From Panulirus ornatus (taxonomy: Eukaryota > Arthropoda > Malacostraca > Decapoda > Palinuridae), in the NCBI RefSeq assembly GCF_036320965.1, contig NC_092270.1:21864940-21928939 (forward strand): 64,000 nt of DNA, written 5' to 3'. The notes beneath the pieces are model-generated. The model had not been told where the DNA came from and made no database searches. It saw nothing but the letters and a program-made list of their open reading frames with translations. A program made the translations under genes and the position numbers. Positions 37,565-49,706 of the stretch are shown here, in pieces. Position 1 is the first letter of the stretch. Each line of letters starts with the position of its first letter.

Positions 37565-37808
37565 CACGGCCCCAGGGCCAGATTTAGGGCAAGGGCCAGG
37601 GCCAGGCCTAGGGCCAGGTCCAGGGTCAGATCTAGGGCCAGGTCCAGGGCCAGGGCCAGGGCCAGGTCCAGGGCCAGGTCCAGGGCCAGGTCTAGGGCCA
37701 GGGCCAGGTCTATGGCCAGGGCCAGGGCCAGGTCCAGGGCCAGGTCCAGGGCCAGGTCTAGGGCCAGGGCCAGGTCCAGGGCCAGGTCTAGGGCCAGGGC
37801 CAGGGCCA
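37565..37808. repeat. 6-bp/12-bp minisatellite (GGGCCA/GGTCCA)
   Basis: Hexamers gggcca, ggtcca and ggtcta in varying order, about 40 in total. Frames are open on both strands (RARARS, ALDL, PGPG cycles). Confidence 0.95.
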
Positions 37809-37870
37809 CAACGTGCAGCGTCTACCATCCACATCAGAAGGCTGGACACGTTGGCCACGTCGTTCTGGTA

Positions 37871-38082
37871 GCTGGTCGACGACCAGGTGTGTGCAGGGGG
37901 TGGGTCGCTCCTCTTTGACACGTGGCTGGTCGACGACCAGGTGTGTGCAGGGGGTGGGTCGTTCCTCTTTGACACGTGGCTGGTCGACGACCAGGTGTGT
38001 GCGGGGGGTGGGTCGCTCCTCTGTGACACGTGGCTGGTCGACGACCAGGTGTGTGCAGGGTGGGCCGTTCCTCTGTGACACA
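37871..38082. repeat. 54-bp tandem repeat, 4 copies, with internal palindrome
   Basis: Units start at 37871, 37925 and 37979, and at about 38033. Each opens with ctggtcgacgaccag, an inverted repeat of 7-bp arms around one base, and continues gtgtgtgcagggggtgggtc. The last unit is shortened. Confidence 0.93.
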
Positions 38083-39177
38083 GTGGAGGTCAACACTCTG
38101 ACCTTTAACGATGACTCAGTGTCTGTTGCACCCCATCACTGCCTCACTGTCTGCTGCTCAAATCTATTATCCTTCAATACATTTATGTCTCAAAGTCAAG
38201 TTCTTATTAGCCATATGTCAGTTATCAGTTATTGAACCTATTCATATACGATAATGAACAGAGTCTCTGCAACTGCATAATTAGCAAAGTACAGACGAAG
38301 ACCAGTGTGGTAAGATCTGTTATTCTGTGGATTAAAAGAAAAAGATTATCTTATTTTTCCCCCAGAAATGGATTTTTCAATCTTATATTTTCTTTTTAGA
38401 GTAAAATTCATATTTGTAAGTGGAAGAAGTATATGGATGGCGTTCCTATTCATACACTACATTTTAATAATGTGCAGTTGTACATCTTTTTCCACAACCT
38501 GGTGTACAAAAGAGTCCTTTCAGATACATATGAAAAAAGGGTATTCATTTCTTAGTCATGCCCGGGGATCCCAGTGAAAGGTATTCAATATTTTTTTTCT
38601 GCTGTAGCAATAGATGAAGAGTTTTAGCATAAGGGGAGCGCCAGATGGGCAACGAGGATGGGTTACGTTCATGTACAAGTGGCAGTCTTCAGTTGTGCTG
38701 GGTTATTCCAGTCTAACGTTGGCAGGTAACGAAGAAGCGATCAATACTTGCCTCCTTTGCTTAAGAGCCATTTTAGTGTTTACTTGTACGTAAATACTTT
38801 ACATTTTCGCTACTTGTACTTCTAAATACTTTGAGAAAGTATAAGTTTACTTCGTACTTCTCGTTAAGTGATGCTGGAGAGGTTGTTATTGTGTTGTTGT
38901 CCTGTTGTTGTTGTTGTTGTCCCCTCATATGTTTACAACGATGAAGGCTTCAAGTCTTTGGCATTGTTGCCCGGCTGGCTCCATAACGCTCGTTCAAGGC
39001 GGCTGTAGTCAACACAAGAATGACGCTGTTACGCACAACTTCAGCATCAGTGACGCAAAGAGATAAGAGTCGATAAATTGCCAGACAATTTCTTCGTTGA
39101 AAGTCCACGAAAGACGTCAACTAAAAGGATTTTTTTCCTTAAGTAACGTACTGGAAGCGTCTTCTGTTTCTGGAGTA
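38083..39177. other. No recognisable gene
   Basis: A 69-codon frame (38368-38577) is hydrophobic but has no family signature. A small (GTT)n lies near 38893-38920. Confidence 0.35.

Positions 39178-39232
<55 letters not shown>
39178..39232. repeat. (GT)n microsatellite
   Basis: About 27 perfect GT units. Confidence 0.98.
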
Positions 39233-40358
<1,126 letters not shown>

Positions 40359-40587
40359 ATGCTGATGAGCACGCCCAGAAGTGGGCAAGTGTTTGTATGT
40401 TATGAAAAGAAGAGAAAAATGTCTTGAGAAATTGAGACATGTTAAAACTTGAGAACGTGAAATATTGTTTAATATGAAATTACAAGAAACATTGTTGTAG
40501 AACAGGCCGGAGGTAGGAGCGGGAGCTGGCCATTGCAATCTGTATTCGCTTTCCTCTTGTCCAAATGTATGAAAAGGCAAAGAGCAT

Positions 40588-40589
<2 letters not shown>

Positions 40590-40668
<79 letters not shown>
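40590..40668. repeat. (AT)n microsatellite, about 39 units
   Basis: Perfect AT units just outside the 3' end of a minus-strand family A copy. Confidence 0.98.
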
Positions 40669-40671
<3 letters not shown>

Positions 40672-40689
40672 TTATTACTTTTTTCTTTT

Positions 40690-41042
40690 TTTATTATACT
40701 TTGTCGCTGTCTCCCGCGTTAGCGAGATAGCGCAAGGAGACAAGCGAATGTCCCAACCCACCCAAATACACATGTATATACATAAACGCAAACACACGCA
40801 CATATACATACATATAAATTTCAACGTATACATACATATACACGTATACACATAAACATATATACACATGTACATATTTATACTTGCTCTCTTCATCCAT
40901 TCCCGTCGCCACCCGCCACACATGAAATGACAACCCCCTCATCCCCGCATGCGCGCGATGTACCGCTAGGAAAAGACAACAAAGGCCACATTCGTTCACA
41001 CTCAGTCTCTAGCTGTCATGTAATAATGCACCAAAACCACAG
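40690..41042 (-). mobile_element. LINE family A 3' UTR (part of a split copy)
   Basis: Minus-strand tail and untranslated region: ttgtcgctgtctcccgcgtt, the TATACAT-rich middle, atgaaatgacaaccccctca, ggaaaagacaacaaaggcca and cttcacactcag-type words matching 29110-29460 reversed. It stops at accacagc (41042). The matching coding end in the same orientation lies at 41946-42165. Confidence 0.85.
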
Positions 41043-41049
41043 CCTCTAA

Positions 41050-41382
41050 GGCTAGAGGCCTTAGATATGTCCACCATGGAAGAGAGAAGAGTGAGGAGTG
41101 ACCTGATTACAACCTTCAAGTTATGAAAGGAGATCGAAGTCTATAACATTGATCAGTTCTAGTTCTAGGGATGTAGAACATCAGATTAAGCAAGAAACGT
41201 GTTAAAGTGAAATGGGAAGAAATGCCATCATAAGAGTGAGGGATGAATGAAATGCAGTGAATAAAGGCTTGGTAATTGCAGGCAAAAAACATAAGGTTAA
41301 AGAATTGTATGATTGCAGACAACGGTCAAGAGATGGGGACCTGTAAGTGTTACACTCCTGTACAGTACAGTACGAATAGGTA

Positions 41383-41390
<8 letters not shown>
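41050..41390 (+). pseudogene. LINE C-terminal fragment of a second family
   Basis: From 41052 the frame reads LEALDMSTMEERRVRSDLIT then TFKL, a stop at 41124, and further degraded sequence. The pattern L-x(2)-LD-x-(S/P)-T-(L/M)-E-x-RR-x-R-x-DLI-x(2)-(F/Y)K is characteristic of the extreme C-terminus of CR1/L2/Jockey-like reverse transcriptase proteins. Several stops follow. It lies in the segment that splits the family A copy. Confidence 0.65.

Positions 41391-41416
<26 letters not shown>
41388..41416. repeat. (CA)n microsatellite
   Basis: About 14 CA units, last ones cacgcacg. Confidence 0.95.
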
Positions 41417-41419
<3 letters not shown>

Positions 41420-41723
41420 GCAATCATCGTATGGCCGTTGGCGTATGATTAGTGTAATTAACGTAATCAGTAGTTTTTACGTATTTTACCTGCTGTCATA
41501 CCCATGTGTTTGCTAAGAAAACAGAAGTTCAAAGGAAAAACGTATTAATTCAGCTGAACCATTAGACAGTAATATAGTTGAATGATGAAGGTAAAAATGC
41601 GAAATGATGAATAATTTTGCACTAAAAGATAAGGATATTCTAGTGAAGTTAGTGAAAAAAAATATGCCACAGGAAAATGCTGAGGTAAGATCAATGTGAA
41701 TGTTTATTTCTTTGTACAATTAC
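41417..41723. other. No recognisable gene
   Basis: AT-rich unique sequence leading into the palindrome. Confidence 0.35.
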
Positions 41724-41736
41724 GAATTGCACAGAA

Positions 41737-41809
<73 letters not shown>

Positions 41810-41845
41810 GAAGGCTCCCTTATGTACCATAAGGGAGCCTTCAAG

Positions 41846-41897
<52 letters not shown>

Positions 41898-41910
41898 TTC
41901 TGTGCAATTC
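41724..41910. repeat. 187-bp palindrome with microsatellite arms
   Basis: Outer arms gaattgcacagaaatg (41724-41739) and catttctgtgcaattc (41895-41910) are perfect complements. Inside come (GT)n 41740-41807 and (AC)n 41848-41894, and at the centre ttgaaggctcccttatg, loop tac, cataagggagccttcaa (41808-41844). Asymmetries are the arm lengths (68 against 47 bp) and an extra gat at 41845-41847. Confidence 0.95.
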
Positions 41911-41945
41911 CTGAAACCAGGGGGACTGGAGGACCCCAGGCCACC

Positions 41946-42165
41946 ATATCATGGCTTCTTTCAGAAAAGCTTCACATTCCCTGATTCAATACACTGACAG
42001 CACGTCGACCCCGGTATACCACATCGTTCCAATTCACTCTATTCCTTGCACGCCTTTCACCCTCCTGCATGTTCAGGCCCCGATCACACAAAATCTTTTT
42101 CACTCCATCTTTCCACCTCTAATTTGGGCTTCCACTGCTCCTCCTTCCCTCCACCTCTGACACAT
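41946..42165 (-). pseudogene. LINE family A coding end (other half of split copy)
   Basis: Minus-strand match to 28860-29060 of the LINE remnant. Shared words, read on the plus strand, are cattgttccaattcactcta-like sequence, acagcacgtcgaccccggta, gcatgttcaggccccgatca and cctccacctctgacacatat. Relative to the tail at 40690-41042 about 900 bp intervene, which include a second LINE fragment and the palindrome. Confidence 0.82.
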
Positions 42166-42485
42166 ATATATATTTATATGGTACATATATGTATGGTACA
42201 TTAATTCCCAAATCATTAAATTTTTACTGTGTAATCGCTTCTATAAATGAAAGAAAAATGTGTCTTTCAATTATTCATTATTGATAATCAGGCTCCCTAA
42301 TGATGATGCTAATTAGTCCTGTTTATTATGTATATTGGTAAGTGAAGTAAGTCATTACTGCTTGTTTACTATTGTTTACTGTTGCTGAAGACCTTTAGCC
42401 TGACGTGTGTCCAGGATAAATGGCTTAAGAACCATTGAAACCTTTTCTGAATGACCTTTTGACTCATTCGGGTTGATATGTTGCT
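42166..42485. other. No recognisable gene; AT-rich
   Basis: Nothing identified. Confidence 0.35.
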
Positions 42486-42489
42486 TAAC

Positions 42490-42960
42490 TTTATTGTTTG
42501 GAACTTGGCTATCTTGGGGTATCTATGATAATGCTATCTTGTCTGGCTCATTGCCAGGATCTTCGCTATCTTCGAGAGCCAAATGACACAGCTATCTTAC
42601 GCGGCTCATTGCTAGGAACTTCGGTATCTTGGGGAGCCCAATGAGGCTGCTATCTTGCTGAGTTATCGTATAAAAACCTCGCTATCTTGGGAGGCCTAAG
42701 ATACTGCTATCTTCCTTGGTATACCACCAGAAACCTCGCTATCTTGCAGGGTCCAACGGCACTGTTATCTTACCCGGTTTATCAACAGGAACTTCGCTAT
42801 CTTGTGGGAGTCCAATGAAGCTGTTATCTTGCATCGTCACCACAACTCCAGTTATCTCTGGCGCACAACGCTTGAGTAAACACTTGGTTACAATTTTCTG
42901 GCTGATATGTTTGTAAGGGAGTGTGATGATGGTGACGCATTATCACAAGAACCTCACTAT
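42490..42960 (+). repeat. Diverged ~60-bp tandem repeat (CGCTATCTTG), about 7 copies
   Basis: tcgctatctt-like words stand near 42552, 42618, 42676, 42735 and 42794, alternating with tgytatctt. Units share ggaactTCGCTATCTTG and ccaatgaagctg. The spacing is 58-66 bp and identity is low, so this array is old. Confidence 0.75.
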
Positions 42961-43480
<520 letters not shown>

Positions 43481-43514
43481 ACGCTTTACTTCTTCTCTAA
43501 GCATTTTGTAAGGA

Positions 43515-43722
43515 TAACCTGGCCAAGATAACCCGGCCAAGATGATCTAGCCAAGATAACCTAGCCAAGATAACTAGCCAAGATAACATAGCCAAGATAA
43601 CCTAGCCAAGATAACCTAGCCAAGATAACCTAGCCAAGATAACCTAGCCAAGATAACCTAGCCAAGATAACTAGCCAAGATAACATAGCCAAGATAACCT
43701 AGCCAAGATAACCTAGCAAGAT
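43515..43722 (+). repeat. 14-bp minisatellite (CCAAGATAACCTAG), about 15 copies
   Basis: ccaagataacctag with one-base deletions (ataactag) and cctag/catag variants. A related ccaagataaccagg lies at 43861, beyond the array. Confidence 0.95.
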
Positions 43723-43940
43723 GACTACAACTGTGATAACTGAGACAAGATGAACCTATGAGAAGTATGCTGGAGGGGTAGTCTGCTGTGAGTGAGAAAT
43801 CCGATAGTCTGCGTGGAGTAGAAGACCAGTGTTGGAGGCTAGCTCAAGATAGACCGTATGCCAAGATAACCAGGCAACTTTAATCAAGCTACACAGAAAC
43901 TGTCTGATGTTTTCTGAGAAAAGTAGGAATGAAACCATTG

Positions 43941-44635
43941 TGGAGTGAGGAAGATCCAGTGCTGGAGGGGGTATTGTCTTGCTGTGGAGTGAGGAAGATC
44001 CAGTGTTGGAGGGGGTATTGTCTTGCTGTGGAGTGAGGAAGATCCAGTGTTGGAGGGGGTATTGTCTTGCTGTGGAGTGAGGAAGATCCAGTGTTGGAGG
44101 GGGTATTGTCTTGCTGTGGAGTGAGGAAGATCCAGTGTTGGAGGGGGTATTGTCTTGCTGTGGAGTGAGGAAGATCCAGTGTTGGAGGGGGTATTGTCTT
44201 GCTGTGGAGTGAGGAAGATCCAGTGTTGGAGGGGGTATTGTCTTGCTGTGGAGTGAGGAAGATCCAGTGTTGGAGGGGGTATTGTCTTGCTGTGGAGTGA
44301 GGAAGATCCAGTGTTGGAGGGGGTATTGTCTTGCTGTGGAGTGAGGAAGATCCAGTGTTGGAGGGGGTATTGTCTTGCTGTGGAGTGAGGAAGATCCAGT
44401 GTTGGAGGGGGTATTGTCTTGCTGTGGAGTGAGGAAGATCCAGTGTTGGAGGGGGTATTGTCTTGCTGTGGAGTGAGGAAGATCCAGTGTTGGAGGGGGT
44501 ATTGTCTTGCTGTGGAGTGAGGAAGATCCAGTGTTGGAGGGGGTATTGTCTTGCTGTGGAGTGAGGAAGATCCAGTGTTGGAGGGGGTATTGTCTTGCTG
44601 TGGAGTGAGGAAGATCCAGTGTTGGAGGGGGTATG
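43941..44635. repeat. 44-bp minisatellite, about 16 near-identical copies
   Basis: Units begin tggagtgaggaagatccagt and continue gttggagggggtattgtctt gctg. Only the first unit (gctggag) shows a clear change over 700 bp, so the array is very homogeneous. A 392-codon minus-strand frame (43756-44934) runs through it with a 44-residue cycle. Confidence 0.97.
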
Positions 44636-44711
44636 TTTAAGCTTCTAATCTTGCTTCCTCGACAAGCCTTATATTTTTTTTCCCTTTCGTTTTGAATACT
44701 TTCCCGTCGAG

Positions 44712-44712
<1 letters not shown>

Positions 44713-44770
<58 letters not shown>
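44713..44770. repeat. (GT)n microsatellite
   Basis: About 28 perfect GT units, next to the G-rich tract. Confidence 0.98.
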
Positions 44771-44772
<2 letters not shown>

Positions 44773-44779
44773 TGGACCA

Positions 44780-44818
44780 GGGCAGGGGGGCAGGGGGAGG
44801 GGGAGGGGGAAGGGGGGG
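44780..44818 (+). other. Potential G-quadruplex tract
   Basis: Six runs of 3-7 G (44780-82, 44785-90, 44793-97, 44799-44803, 44805-09, 44812-18) separated by one to three bases satisfy the G3+N1-7 pattern. Confidence 0.75.
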
Positions 44819-44879
44819 CTTTGTTTCATGAAGGTACCACTGGATTCTTGCCCCCCAGGCTCTGGGGCTCCAGCAGGAG

Positions 44880-45040
44880 GAGGAGGAGGCAGCTCCAAGG
44901 AGCAACAGAGAGGGAGAGAGAGAGAGGACGACAAAAGGCAGTCCTTGAGGGTGAGAGAGGGAGAGAGAGGGGCCCAGACGACGAGAGAGAGTAGAGAGAG
45001 AGAGAGTAGAGAGAGCAGAGAGAGTAGAGAGAGAGAGTGT
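44880..45040. repeat. Imperfect purine (GA/GGA) repeat
   Basis: aggaggaggaggagg at 44877-44891, then gagagagaggg and gtagagagag blocks to 45040; mostly purine. Confidence 0.8.
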
Positions 45041-46027
45041 TGGCGTGGCTACGTATGATCGATATTCGCTATGAGCAGGGTACCTACAAACCATCTGTGA
45101 AGCGGGATATAGACCCCAGAGAGAAGAAGCGAATCACGTCATTAGCGGGACAAGTTGGCACCACTGTGTAATGAGAGCCATTAGCCTGTTACTAATCATG
45201 TCACTAATTACCAGGCGTTAAATGAGGTGGCTGTGTGACGTGTCATGTTTAGCCACACGACGCTCGTTGGCCAACGGGCCTTTAGGAAATAAAGCAATGC
45301 GATATGATATCATTTCTTTAATGTAAGAGAAAGTCGAGTCATACATCTGTGTGTGTGTGTGCAAGAGAGCGTTGTCTCGGCCATATATCCCAAATGTGGG
45401 ATGGAGCCAGGTGGGACAGATATATATATCTCTCTCCTACGAGCTTCGTGTGAGTGGAGCCATATATATAGTAAAATATATGATGGAGTAAGGAAACCTA
45501 GACTATATACATCGAGTATACGAGGATGGAACTGGTGGATTCACTTTGAGGTTATTAGGATGGAACAGTAGAAAGATGGAGTCACGTTCTGGTGGGAGAT
45601 GGAGGACTTTAAGTTATGTATCAGTGTACAATAACACCTTTCCAAGCCATGTGTCCAGGGGTGTAAGACTGATTTTTGGAGGATCTTGGGTGTACAAGGG
45701 GTTCAGATGTGGAGTTCCTAGATATTTAGGTCTATCTATATTAGAATCAATGTGGTTGGGTGTCTTCAGGGATGATGGTGATGTCCCACTGCAAGATAAG
45801 CGTCTGATAAAAGATAAAAGCATCACAGACCCTTTTCGTGTGTGGAGAATGCTGGAGGCCTTCGTCGACCACTCGAACCATCACCTCACAAACACCTGGT
45901 GGACAAAAACCTTGAAAACATTATAGTCTGTGAGACCAAAACATCTTAACTCTCTCCCACCTTTTAGTTCCTTTTAGTGAGAAAGCTACAGCTCAAACTT
46001 AACCCCCTTAGACCTTTCATATGCCTG
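45041..46027. other. No recognisable gene; unassigned 126-codon frame
   Basis: Plus-strand frame 45546-45926 (126 codons) is not repeat-driven and begins MRLLGWNSRKMESR. It has no motif I recognise and no splice or promoter evidence, so I leave it as a frame of unknown status. Confidence 0.35.
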
Positions 46028-46090
46028 GCTTAGTTATTGACAGCACGTCGCCCCCTGTATACCACATTACTCCAATGTGTTCTTTCACTG
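46028..46090 (-). mobile_element. LINE family A coding-end scrap
   Basis: tattgacagcacgtcgcccc and ctgtataccacattactcca match 41990-42035 and, reversed, 28990-29035. About 60 bp survive, ending near (AT)n. Confidence 0.65.
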
Positions 46091-46101
46091 TAGCTTCTCA
46101 C

Positions 46102-46102
<1 letters not shown>

Positions 46103-46190
<88 letters not shown>
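46103..46190. repeat. (AT)n microsatellite, about 44 units
   Basis: Perfect AT array 13 bp after the family A scrap. Confidence 0.98.
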
Positions 46191-46194
<4 letters not shown>

Positions 46195-46326
46195 TAGGGG
46201 CTTCAGCTGCCCTTCCGTGCCGTCTCAACCAACATATAAAAAGGTAATCGATGGAGGGGGGAGCTGAACCCCCTCCCACTCCCACGTTAAGGCAATTGAG
46301 CTGCCGGGACTGAAGCCTTTTAAGCT

Positions 46327-46351
46327 CCCCCCCCCCCCCCCCCCCCCCCCC
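46327..46351. repeat. C25 homopolymer
   Basis: A run of 25 C. The preceding 46196-46320 block has weak inverted ends (ggggcttcag and ctgaagcctttt) that might mark an unknown element. Confidence 0.9.
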
Positions 46352-47155
46352 TCCTCTCATGGCTCTCTGATCTCGTGTTATTCTCCAAAGATTACATTTT
46401 GGTGAGGATGATCATGTGAGATGCGATCACAGATCAAGTTGGGTATTCATGGTTATATCTTGTCATGTCATCAGTGAATGTACACTCCTAATGGTCTAGT
46501 GTAAACTCTTTAATGGTCGTTTGTAGACTTCTTAATTCATTTATACTGATAATGATAATGATAATAATGATGATAATGATAATGATAATAATGATAATTA
46601 TATGTTACAGAACCGCTTACTGTATCAAACTGAAGCTGTCTTTCCTGTAACTGCAGATCTTCTGTAATGCTGTAACTATACAACCAACAGTAATATCCTC
46701 AAACGAATCACCAGTACCAGGTCTAACAACCTACTCAGCCGGGCAAGTGGTCGTTAAGGCAACTAGAGATGAAACACCATGGAGGCCATGTTGGTGGAGT
46801 CGGGACTAACAATGCATGGCAAAAAATTTTCCTTTTATAAGCTGTAAAATTTGCATATCCCTTCAGAAAATACTGGTGGTTAGTGAAACGTCATCTTAAA
46901 TGCCAGCATTCAGAAACTTTATCAAGTAAATGCTGACTAAATGAATAAAGCAGACGTGTTAGATATAAATTCTTTGTATCTCACTGATGATCATTTCCTT
47001 CTAAGGTATTTCCCTGAGCTAATTAGCTTGATATACAACCGCATTTGGTACAATCAAATCGACGAGAAGAATAAAGTATGCAGGTGTTGTTGTCAAGGAA
47101 GACATCTACCATCAGAATGGAGAAGTTCGTCTCTTCTCAACTTCATTTTGTCCAT
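46352..47155. other. No recognisable gene; (TGATAA)n
   Basis: Imperfect tgataa/ataatga repeat at 46545-46600. Otherwise nothing identified. Confidence 0.5.
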
Positions 47156-47310
47156 ACTGGCCACCACAGACCCTTCTGTCCACACTGGCCACCACAGACC
47201 CTTCTGTCCACACTGGCCACCACAGACCCTTCTGTCCACACTGGCCACAACAGACCCTTCTGTCCACACTGGCCACCACAGACCCTTCTGTCCACACTGG
47301 CCACCACTGA
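47156..47310 (+). repeat. 28-bp minisatellite, about 5.5 copies
   Basis: Units ccaccacagacccttctgtc plus cacactgg start at 47161, 47189 and every 28 bp after, with one ccacaac variant. Confidence 0.95.
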
Positions 47311-47407
47311 CACCACTTTCTCATATGTCATCTGCCACCAATGTTGAACCACCTCCACACCTGCTTACAAAGACGTAACGCACCACTATGACAATCTCTC
47401 ACATCGT

Positions 47408-47782
47408 GACCTCACCTTTCCCAGTGGCTCCCTCACTGCTCGACCTCACCTTTCCCAGTGGCCTCCCTCACTGCTCGACCTCACCTTTCCCAGTGGCTCC
47501 CTCACTGCTCGACCTCACCTTTCCCAGTGGCCTCCCTCACATCTTCACCTCACCTTTCCCAGTGGCCTCCCTCACTGCTCGACCTCACCTTTCCCAGTGG
47601 CCTCCCTCACTGCTCGACCTCACCTTTCCCAGTGGCTCCCTCACTGCTCGACCTCACCTTTCCCAGTGGCTCCCTCACATCTCGACCTCACCTTTCCCAG
47701 TGGCCTCCCTCACTGCTCGACCTCACCTTTCCCAGTGGCCTCCCTCACAACTCGACCTCACCTTTCCCAGTGGCCTCCCCTT
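47408..47782 (+). repeat. 34/35-bp minisatellite, about 10.6 copies
   Basis: cctcacctttcccagtggcc then tccctcactgctcga. The ggctcc/ggcctcc length difference shifts the reading frame between units, so no single protein frame is kept. Confidence 0.93.
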
Positions 47783-48008
47783 ACGTCTGCCACCACTGGC
47801 TAGAGCAGCTGGTATCAGATTAACAGTGGTAGACAAGGGTGGGCTGTGTATGTAGTAGCCATGTGACCGAGGCGAACTGCTAGTTAAGGTCATGGCAATT
47901 GCTAGTGACCACAAGATATAGATGGTTGTTATTGGTGATCTGAACTCGGACGACATCATTGATCGATTGAAACTGCGGTAAATCACTTGGAAAATCATCA
48001 CCGGTCAT
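47783..48008. other. No recognisable gene
   Basis: Unique sequence. Confidence 0.3.
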
Positions 48009-48248
48009 ACACAGTGGGGTTTATATTATATACAGTGGGGTTTATATTATATACAGTGGGGTTTATATTATATACAGTGGGGTTTATATTATAATACAGT
48101 GGTTATACAGTGGGGTTTATATTATATACAGTGGGGTTTATATTATATACAGTGGGGTTTATATTATATACAGTGGGGTTTATATTATATACAGTGGGGT
48201 TTATATTATATACAGTGGGGTTTATATTATATACAGTGGGGTTTACAT
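48009..48248 (+). repeat. 21-bp minisatellite, about 11 copies
   Basis: cagtggggtttatattatat plus a, starting 48012, 48033 and so on, with one disrupted unit near 48092-48108. A 7-residue cycle (GFILYTV) is open. Confidence 0.95.
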
Positions 48249-48644
48249 TTCAGTTACTTACGTCCTCAATGTTTACAATTACTGGCGGTGGAATCACGGT
48301 GGATGTGTATAGACTTCAGGTCAAGACTCGGGAGGGAAGAGAGAAGGAAAAGAGTGATCAGTTTTGTAGGAAGTAAGAAAACCCTCTTCTCAGAAGGGGG
48401 GGGGGCACTGGAAACGTGGTACAAACATATATAAGTCTTCTTGGAAAAGATTGATAACGAAAAATTGTGTGAAGATTGGAGTGAAATTGAAGAGGATAGA
48501 TGTATACAACGCAGTGAGGGAAGATCTTGAGTTTAGCTCATGAGATCAGCTTTAACTAGAACGAAGGTAAAGCAAGAAATCATGACACAGAGAGTGACAA
48601 ATGGTACCTGGCATCAACACCCTCTGAGTGGTACTGGGCTGTGT
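48249..48644. other. No recognisable gene
   Basis: Nothing identified; G9 near 48399-48408. Confidence 0.35.
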
Positions 48645-48701
48645 GTATACCACTCATTACGTTGTATACCACTCATTACGTTGTATACCACTCATTACGT
48701 T
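48645..48701 (+). repeat. 19-bp triplicate
   Basis: gtataccactcattacgtt at 48645, 48664 and 48683, all identical. Confidence 0.97.
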
Positions 48702-48969
48702 GTGTCTAAGAGGGAACTGTCTTCATACACCATCCACAGTGGCTCAAACATTACCAACCACCAGATCTTCCACGACCTGGCGACAGATGTTGGGGACAGA
48801 TTGCGACAAGTCTAGAGATTGTGGTAACGTAGTGGCCACATTGAACAGTTCTCTACATACGTCATAGTATCACTCTGTTTATTGCCACGCATCAGTTCAA
48901 TGGCTGTAACACGTGCTGAACTGCATGTCACTGCATTGCATGATTATCAAGTGGTCGCTGGCTGCCCAA

Positions 48970-49119
48970 TGTGGGTCTTTGCGATGTCTGTTTCTTTCCT
49001 TACACTGCTGAGCTTTAGAATCTTATACCTTGTCATGTCTTCCCTAGCATCTACCATCTGATCCTTACCTTATACTGCCAAGTTTTGGAGCTCTTTACCT
49101 TCTTATGTCCTTCCTAACA
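48970..49119 (-). mobile_element. Family D repeat, dispersed copy next to its own array
   Basis: gatgtctgtttctttcctta, cactgctgagctttagaatc and tcttccctagcatctaccat match 9655-9700 and 62708-62790. The sequence grades into the 89-bp array. Confidence 0.65.
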
Positions 49120-49706
49120 TATCCCTAAACTGCTAACATTTTGGAGCTCTGTACCATCTCATCTCTTTCATAAACATCTACCATTTGGAGCTCTGTACTC
49201 TCCCATGTCTTGCCTAAACTTGCTAACATTTGGAGCTCTGTACCTTCTCGTGTCTTTCCTAAACATCTACCATTTGGAGCTCTGTACTCTCCCATGTCTT
49301 GCCTAAACTTGCTAACATTTGGAGCTCTGTACCATCTCATGTCTTTCCTAAACATCTACCATTTGGAGCTCTGTACTCTCCCATGTCTTGCCTAAACTTG
49401 CTAACATTTGGAGCTCTGTACCATCTCATGTCTTTCCTAAACATCTACCATTTGGGGCTCTGTACTCTCCCATGTCTTGCCTAAACTTGCTAACATTTGG
49501 AGCTCTGTACCTTCTCGTGTCTTTCCTAAACATCTACCATTTGGAGCTCTGTACTCTCCCATGTCTTGCCTAAACTTGCTAACATTTGGAGCTCTGTACC
49601 ATCTCATGTCTTTCCTAAACATCTACCATTTGGAGCTCTGTACTCTCCCATGTCTTGCCTAAACTTACTAACGTTTGGAGCTCTGTACCTTCTCGTGTCT
49701 TTCCTA
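49120..49706 (-). repeat. 89-bp tandem array derived from family D, about 6.5 copies
   Basis: Units repeat exactly 89 bp apart (start words cctaaacttgctaacatttg at about 49211, 49300, 49389 and 49478). Each has two related halves of about 44-45 bp: aacttgctaacatttggagc-type and acatctaccatttggagctc-type. The halves are variants of the family D core. Confidence 0.9.

Noticed and set aside
43756..44934. 392-codon minus-strand frame
   Set aside because: A 44-bp array without a stop on that strand, joined by chance to (AC)n and C-rich DNA.
45546..45926. 126-codon frame as a transposase or host exon
   Set aside because: No catalytic triad, zinc finger or other signature visible, and no repeat copy in the window.
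46196..46320. DNA transposon with terminal inverted repeats before C25
   Set aside because: Ends share only about 10 imperfect bases and no transposase or second copy was seen.
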